A stretch of DNA of 64,000 nt from Amanita rubescens. Lineage: Eukaryota; Basidiomycota; Agaricomycetes; Agaricales; Amanitaceae. Under the pieces are notes generated by a model, which did not search any database, was not told the DNA's origin, and saw only the letters and a list, made by a program, of their open reading frames with translations. Within the stretch, counting starts at the first letter, position 1; the number at the start of each line of letters is the position of its first letter. A program made the translations under genes and the position numbers. The stretch lies in NCBI GenBank assembly GCA_015039365.1, contig WION01000112.1:62001-126000 (forward strand). Direction: 5' to 3'. Below are positions 58,796-64,000 of this stretch, piece after piece.

Positions 58796-60384
58796 GGAAC
58801 TTACTTGTCGACTGTCGTAGTTCCGGTCGACCACAGTCGGATTGTCATAGCAGGGATTTCTGGGTCATCAATGTTGGATGCAGACGTCCTGACTTCAGGG
58901 TATGGACTCAATCGCGTCTAGGTCGAGTTCTACGATGGGAGAAAGAAAACGGGTTCAGCAGGGTTCAACAGGATATTCGGAGAAAAGCTGATTTCCAGCA
59001 AGAATCCCGTCATCAATTTTGAGGGACAGGATAGGTTGAACAGAGCTTGCGGACGAAAGAGGTGAGTGACGTGCTGACGGCGAGAGCTGACATAAAGACG
59101 GTTCATCGGCATCTTCTTATGAAAACGGCAGCGTGACGTATCCACCGTGACACGGTCACTACCGCTCGCTTCGTTCAGCCAACCATATCGCCTCTCATGA
59201 GGCCCGCAGGAACTTCACACCGCCAGAAGCTATTGGCTTCGTAAATCCAACTTCAACTTTCTCTGCGGATGAAAATATTATTACTGTGAATACCACTTTA
59301 CCCACATCAGAAGCGGGCGCCAGCACTGCTACCCACTTAGATGCTGACCGCGACCGCGACGTTGTGATGAAGACCACCGACCATGGACATGAACAGTTTT
59401 AGCCCTTAGGCGCCGTATTACCCCAAGCAGATATAACCTCTCACGATGAAATATATAACGGTGGATGGTTCGCCAGATAGCATATCTGAGCCGTCTGAGG
59501 TGGCTACGACTAGCGCAGAACAGCCAAATTGATACCAAAGCTCCAGATAATTGCCATTCCCTCCCAGTCAGAAACATCAAGTTCCGTACATGGCAGCCAA
59601 GTCGAGGTATGATCCGAGTCTATGAACCGTTGAACGCCACACCCCAAACCTAGACGGCAGGGACAGTTGTGGTTGATGACCACAGTTTGAAGGACGGCAC
59701 CCCTCATTTAGTTTATTATTCTACTGCTGTTATATGTCTGAGCGTTTGGTCCCACTAAGGCCTGTGGCAACATTTAGCGTGGTATGGTAGAATAGATATG
59801 CGTACATACTAGAGGCTCCAACGACACCCAGGTATATTGCACCTATAGTTGACCTCAAGTTCAGCGGCGGGGTAGAGGGAGAGTATGTTGCCACCATGCC
59901 AGAAGGAATCAATGGGAGCTCGATATCGATCCCGACTTTTGAGGCAAAGGGAGAAGTTAACTAGGCACACTGGGCATAGCCCCCAAGTCAGGACGAGGAT
60001 GAAGATCAGGATGTAATTAAGCCATCCTGAAATGACTCCCCGAGTCGGGAACACAACGATAACATCGTACCAAGTCCACGGGCCCGCCTCAAAGATGGTT
60101 GTCAGGACTCAAAAAGGCAATAGGGTTTGAACCCAGCAACTTCCGCAGTCAGACGATAATTATGCCGTCGCGCTTCAGTGCTCTCTTAACTACCCTTCGC
60201 AATTAATCTCCGAATCGGTAAGCGATTTACAGCGCTGGAGTTCTGGGTTAACAGCTAGTGTAGTAAAACAAGAATAAATGTACATAAGTCATACGGTAAG
60301 CCTATCGTGCGATTGTTGTATGTATGCGAAAAGCTGATGTTGAAGTGTGGTTCATTTGATCCCGATGGGCATCTGTTCTAGACT
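58796..60384. other. Region with a lone DUF6534-type first exon
   Basis: Mostly without recognised genes. On the minus strand at about 59812-59912 a start exon is seen (SPSTPPLNLRSTIGAIYLGV, then VGASS and a GTATGT donor) that resembles the first transmembrane exon of the DUF6534 genes to the right. I found no later exons below it, so it is probably a truncated copy. A tRNA-like stretch near 60110-60205 was rejected. Confidence 0.4.
59812..59912 (-). pseudogene. Orphan first exon of a DUF6534-type gene
   Basis: MIPSGMVATYSPSTPP leads into LRSTIGAIYLGVVGASS, followed by a consensus donor. Comparable first exons open at 62294. The expected second exon (LYG..VQ.YFYVR) is absent downstream to 58.8 kb. 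Confidence 0.45.
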
Positions 60385-62294
60385 TTAAACATATCCATAG
60401 CCACGTTTGGAAAAATTAGAACAGGAGTGGGGAACAATGCTCACCTGGTCTCCCGAGGAAGTGTGTTCATGATTCTTTCTCCAGCGACTTCGCCGCCGTC
60501 GCGTGTACTCCGGTATGTTGAGACCCTGATCTCCAAGCTTGACATTTCCATCGTTTTCTGTACCTTGTACGGGGTTAAGCTGCAGGACGTAGACCGAGGC
60601 CAGCAAACTTACAGCTGATGCACAATTGCGAATGCTCTTTCTCGCATTCAGCCTTTATAATCCCATGAGTTTTGGTTAAAACAAAGCACGACTATCCACG
60701 AACATGGCGAGGTAACTATTGATATATACTAGAAAACATTGAGTATTCTGGCACAGTTGGAAACTCCAAGCCTTACATTTCGTTGCTACGAACATAATTG
60801 CGAGGGCTATGGCATTTCCAGGCATAATACAAAACTACCCACGTCAATTTCTGCTAAAAGGAATAAAGCGGGACTTACACAGATTAAGCCAGCAAGTGTG
60901 CAAACACTCAAAGCCATCTCTGATAAGATAAGGAGCCAAATGCAATAGATAGCTTACCTGGTCAACATTCCCGAGATGAGCACATAGCGTATCACGACCA
61001 ACAACATAGATTTTGTTCTACGATGCATTCCGAGTGTCGGCGTAGAAAGGTAAATTAGATGACAGATTCCGGCAGCCAAAACCAAATCGTTGAATGTCGT
61101 TACCACAAACGCGGATATAATTATTGACTGTTAATTATGCCGTCAAGGGTATTAGCGCTCTCCGAAGTATACGAGGTGAATGCGTACGCGGATGTGGATC
61201 AGTTCAGTGAACAGTTGAAGCTGATACCTGTTAAAACATGTCATGGGTTAAACCAAGGCAGGCAAACCGCTTACTTACGTCTTCACTAGAAGGACTAATC
61301 CAGAGGTGATAATTTAGGAAGTATAAGCGTTCAATGTCACTGAACGCACCAATTCCAGTAGCTAAATAAGAGATAAATCAAAGTAGACAAAAACACGCGT
61401 GAAAAGCTTACCGTATCCACACATGAGGATAACGCTCTTCATGTTGACTTTTAATAATACCGAGGCGGGAGTTAAATAAAGCCAGAACATACCACGACCC
61501 ATGGCCAAACCCGGTTCCGCTGTGAGCTCACTGCGGATAGTGAAAGGATACATATTCAATGTGACGGATGACTAAGAGGACTGTAGGCGCTCACATTTCC
61601 AAACACGCCATGCGTATAAGCTGGACACCAATGAGATTATATGGAGTTCAGCCACAATTGTGGTCGTACCTTTGAACGGTAAGGATGATAATGACCTAAA
61701 TGAATGATATAGAGACATTTTGGGGATACAACGACGTAGAACCTACATTGGTCAATTGCTGTGCCTAGTAATCCCACGGCCCACGGGCCAGTTTGAAAAT
61801 TATTCGTACGCGAGTTTTTGATAAGCGCACCTTGTGTGACCTAAAGCATCCGTAGCAGAGAAAGACTTGGTGTTAATCCGGAGAAGTGAACTGTTCAAGA
61901 ATAATTACCAAGTTACGATTACGAGGGCGTAATAGTTTCCGAATGAGTCGATCAGATAATGCCATGGGCCAGCAATTATCACCGCCATGTGAGCCGTATC
62001 CATCAACCTGTCGGGGTTTCGAGTCTTATTTCACCACCCGCATTCTACGTACCAGAGAAAAGCAACAGCAGCCTTTAACAATTTCCGATCCTCGCCGTAT
62101 TTCCTGACATAAAAGTAGATCTGAACGATTGTAGCACCGTAGAGTCTGTGGTGATGATCTAGCGGGCAAGGATAGAAAAAGAATTTCAGACATACATAGC
62201 TGCTCCGATTGCGCCTAGGTACAGTGCACCCTCGTCTGATCCCAGGGAGTTCACGTTGAGCGTCGGGATAAAGGGAGGGAATTTCGCTGCCATT
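60385..62294 (-). CDS. DUF6534-type seven-transmembrane protein 1
   Basis: Multi-exon membrane protein of a basidiomycete-expanded, uncharacterised family. Exon 1 (62294 down): SLGSDEGALYLGAIGAAM. Exon 2: LYGATIVQIYFYVRKYGEDR to VAFLW. Exon 3: LMDTAHMAVIIAGPWHYLID to YYALVIVTW. Further exons: GALIKNSRTNNFQTGPWAVG, VAELHIISLVSSLYAWRVWK (about 61600-61680), FNDLVLAAGICHLIYLSTPT and TKSMLLVVIRYVLISGMLT (about 60990-61110). The cytoplasmic tail exon (60385-60606) is YVLQLNPVQGTENDGNVKLG with a basic patch RRRRSRWRK. The order fits the family. Some exon joins between 61.2 and 61.6 kb are uncertain and one or two may be damaged. Confidence 0.62.
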
Positions 62295-62966
62295 TCGAAA
62301 GAACGAACAGGGGTCTACGTCGATCTAAGGTTTTGAAATAAAGAAAAACCCAGCCTTAATGTCCAAAAGAATGATGAATATCACCGTGGGGGACACGGAG
62401 CTATGTATCTGTAATTGTGAACTGAATGGCTGTTCCAAATATAAAATAAACTATTACCCATGTTCAATCAACTACGTAGAATCACCCGGGGATCCGAATA
62501 CCCCGATGGAATAAGGTTTCATGTATCTGGCTGAGTCGAATGACAGCGCGTCCCGAGCCAAATGGATGTCAATGATACCATCGATGGTTTTCCGACAAAT
62601 GTGGACTTGAAGCAATACTATTTCGCTTCCTTTACAGAGTTTTCAACATAGAATCACGAGATAAGGATGGAGCTACGTACTTTGCCCTTCTCCCCACGAC
62701 GGTCACACGTTTGTCGAGGCTGGAAGATCACAATTGCAATGGAATATGACTCAGACATTGGCGTTGCGGAAGTTTCCAGGACCAAACAAACGTCAAATGA
62801 CAACTTACTTATCTTATTTATGTAATCTGATTTCTCCAGTAACACAAAGTTCTTTCAGTCCTGGACAAAGGTTAGCAACTCAGATGCACAGGAGTTGCAA
62901 ATGTCTTTAGTAAACATACTGATCCATTCTTAAAATTACATCCTAGCGTTGTCCAAAACTCAACCT

Positions 62967-64000
62967 TCACCCAAAAGTTTCCCTAGTATACATCTTCACC
63001 AACCGTGCGACTGCAGGGTTTTCAGTTCTATCTGGTTTTGTATACGACTCCGATGCAGTGGAAAAAACGAAATTCCACACCTCAACTCCTGAAGAACTTT
63101 GTCTATGGTTTTGAGGCCTTGTTTCTGTGGCGGGTATACCACTGTTTTGTGTATCTTGACTCGACAAGACCCTAAACTCCAAACTAGACATTTCCATCGT
63201 TTTGTTCGTCTGCTATGAAATTAAGATGCTGGATGTAGACAAAGAGCGGTGAGCTTACAATCGATCCATGACTTCGAATACTCCTTCTCGCGTTCAGCCT
63301 GTAAACTCCCATGAGTTTGGAGAGAACAAGAAGCGATTGCGATACGAACTGTTGATGTACACTAGAAGATGTTGAGCATTCCGGTGCAATGGAAGAAATT
63401 CAAAGCCTTACATTTAGTTGTCACAAACATGATTGCGAGGCCAATAAAATTGGCAGGCATAACACAAAACTGCTCCACATCAATATTCGCCAAAATGACT
63501 AAACTAGGACTTACAAAAATCAAGGAAGCAAGCGAGCCCAAACTAGAACCCGCATCGCAATTAGAAAATGAGTCAATTTCTGTAGATAGCTTACCTCGTC
63601 AGTGCCTGAGACGAGTACATAACGTATGATGATCCATACCATGGTCTTCGTCCTACCGTGCATTCCAAGTGATGGCGTCGAAATGAAAATCAAATGACAC
63701 AAGTCCGACAGCAAAAACAACATCGCAGACTGTGGACACTGGAACTGCGAGAATAATTTCCCACTATTGACCGTGTTATCCCGAAAGCCATATGAAGGGT
63801 GTCCATCGTCCTGTCGCACTTTTAATGACTGGCTCAAAGATCCAAGAACGCATATACCAAAGAAACGCAACAAGACACTTTAGGACTATCTTATCCTGTC
63901 GATAATTCCTGACATAAAAGTATACCTGGACATTCGTGACGCCGTACAGCCTGTAATAATTATAACTAAGCCCCCCGTGATATAGATTGAAATCAAGACG
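62967..64000 (-). CDS. DUF6534-type seven-transmembrane protein 2 (partial, runs off right edge)
   Basis: Paralogue of the neighbouring gene, same strand. From the right edge: LYGVTNVQVYFYVRNYRQDK and LVAFLW (about 63860-63960), then MDTLHMAFGITRSIVGNY (about 63770-63830), LSDLCHLIFISTPSLGMHGR and TKTMVWIIIRYVLVSGTDE (about 63600-63700). A tail exon (RLNARRSIRSHGSI) joins by an intron to DGNVSSLEFRVLSSQDT, ending at 62967. The DGNV/LEFRVLSSQDT versus DGNVKLGDQGL correspondence shows tandem duplication. The first exon is outside the window. Confidence 0.62.

Noticed and set aside
60104..60205. tRNA-like sequence on the minus strand (GGTAGTTAAGAGAGC, then GGGTTCAAACCC)
   Set aside because: It has a plausible T-arm, but the acceptor stem needs several wobble pairs, the D-arm is short and no clear anticodon loop forms. 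A covariance-model search (tRNAscan-SE) would decide.

Overview
The window is nuclear DNA from a basidiomycete fungus, most likely an Agaricomycete. The evidence is densely intron-split genes (introns mostly 45-60 nt, GT-AG), a white-collar-1 type photoreceptor without a zinc finger, DUF6534-type membrane proteins, Crinkler-header fusion proteins and Tup1/Sea2/RPL10/SmD1 of fungal type. A genus cannot be fixed from the sequence alone. No rRNA, CRISPR array or convincing tRNA was found.

Layout. 1-11.3 kb is conserved housekeeping sequence: the end of a beta-propeller gene, a mitochondrial 2-oxoacid dehydrogenase kinase, a WC-1 blue-light receptor, ribosomal protein L10 (uL16) and the SEA/GATOR2 subunit Rtc1 (WDR24). 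11.4-29 kb is an accessory island. Two directly repeated cytochrome P450 genes (11.4-15.3 and 26.5-28.9 kb) bracket a Crinkler-NTPase-nuclease gene, a Crinkler-kinase gene, two HNH-endonuclease genes (one frameshifted) and an ABC-transporter relic. The first P450 carries a 1.6-kb tandem transposon insertion that falls in an intron and regenerates the splice acceptor. 30.3-41.2 kb is a nested transposon: a hAT-type element (perfect 8-bp target duplication) broke a gene that may encode an NLR-like N-terminal domain, and a 7.8-kb LTR retrotransposon with identical 486-bp LTRs and only a gag-like ORF then inserted into the hAT element. 42.5-48.9 kb has a berberine-bridge-type FAD oxidase, a kinase-like gene, Sm D1 and a Pop8-like RNase P/MRP subunit. 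49.1-58.6 kb is a Tup1 locus: a canonical TUP1 with an unusual Arg-Glu repeat, an upstream paralogue whose exons splice in frame into a double WD40 propeller without the tetramerisation domain, and a third 5'-truncated copy abutting a TKL-like kinase. 59.7-64 kb has tandem DUF6534 7-TM protein genes, the last running off the right edge.

The strongest candidates for something undescribed are the 689-residue double-propeller Tup1-C protein (49130-51898), the P450-bracketed Crinkler/HNH island, and the hairpin-rich non-autonomous LTR element. Exon joins were worked out by hand from reading frame and splice motifs. Where every phase closes I say so; elsewhere the ends are approximate.
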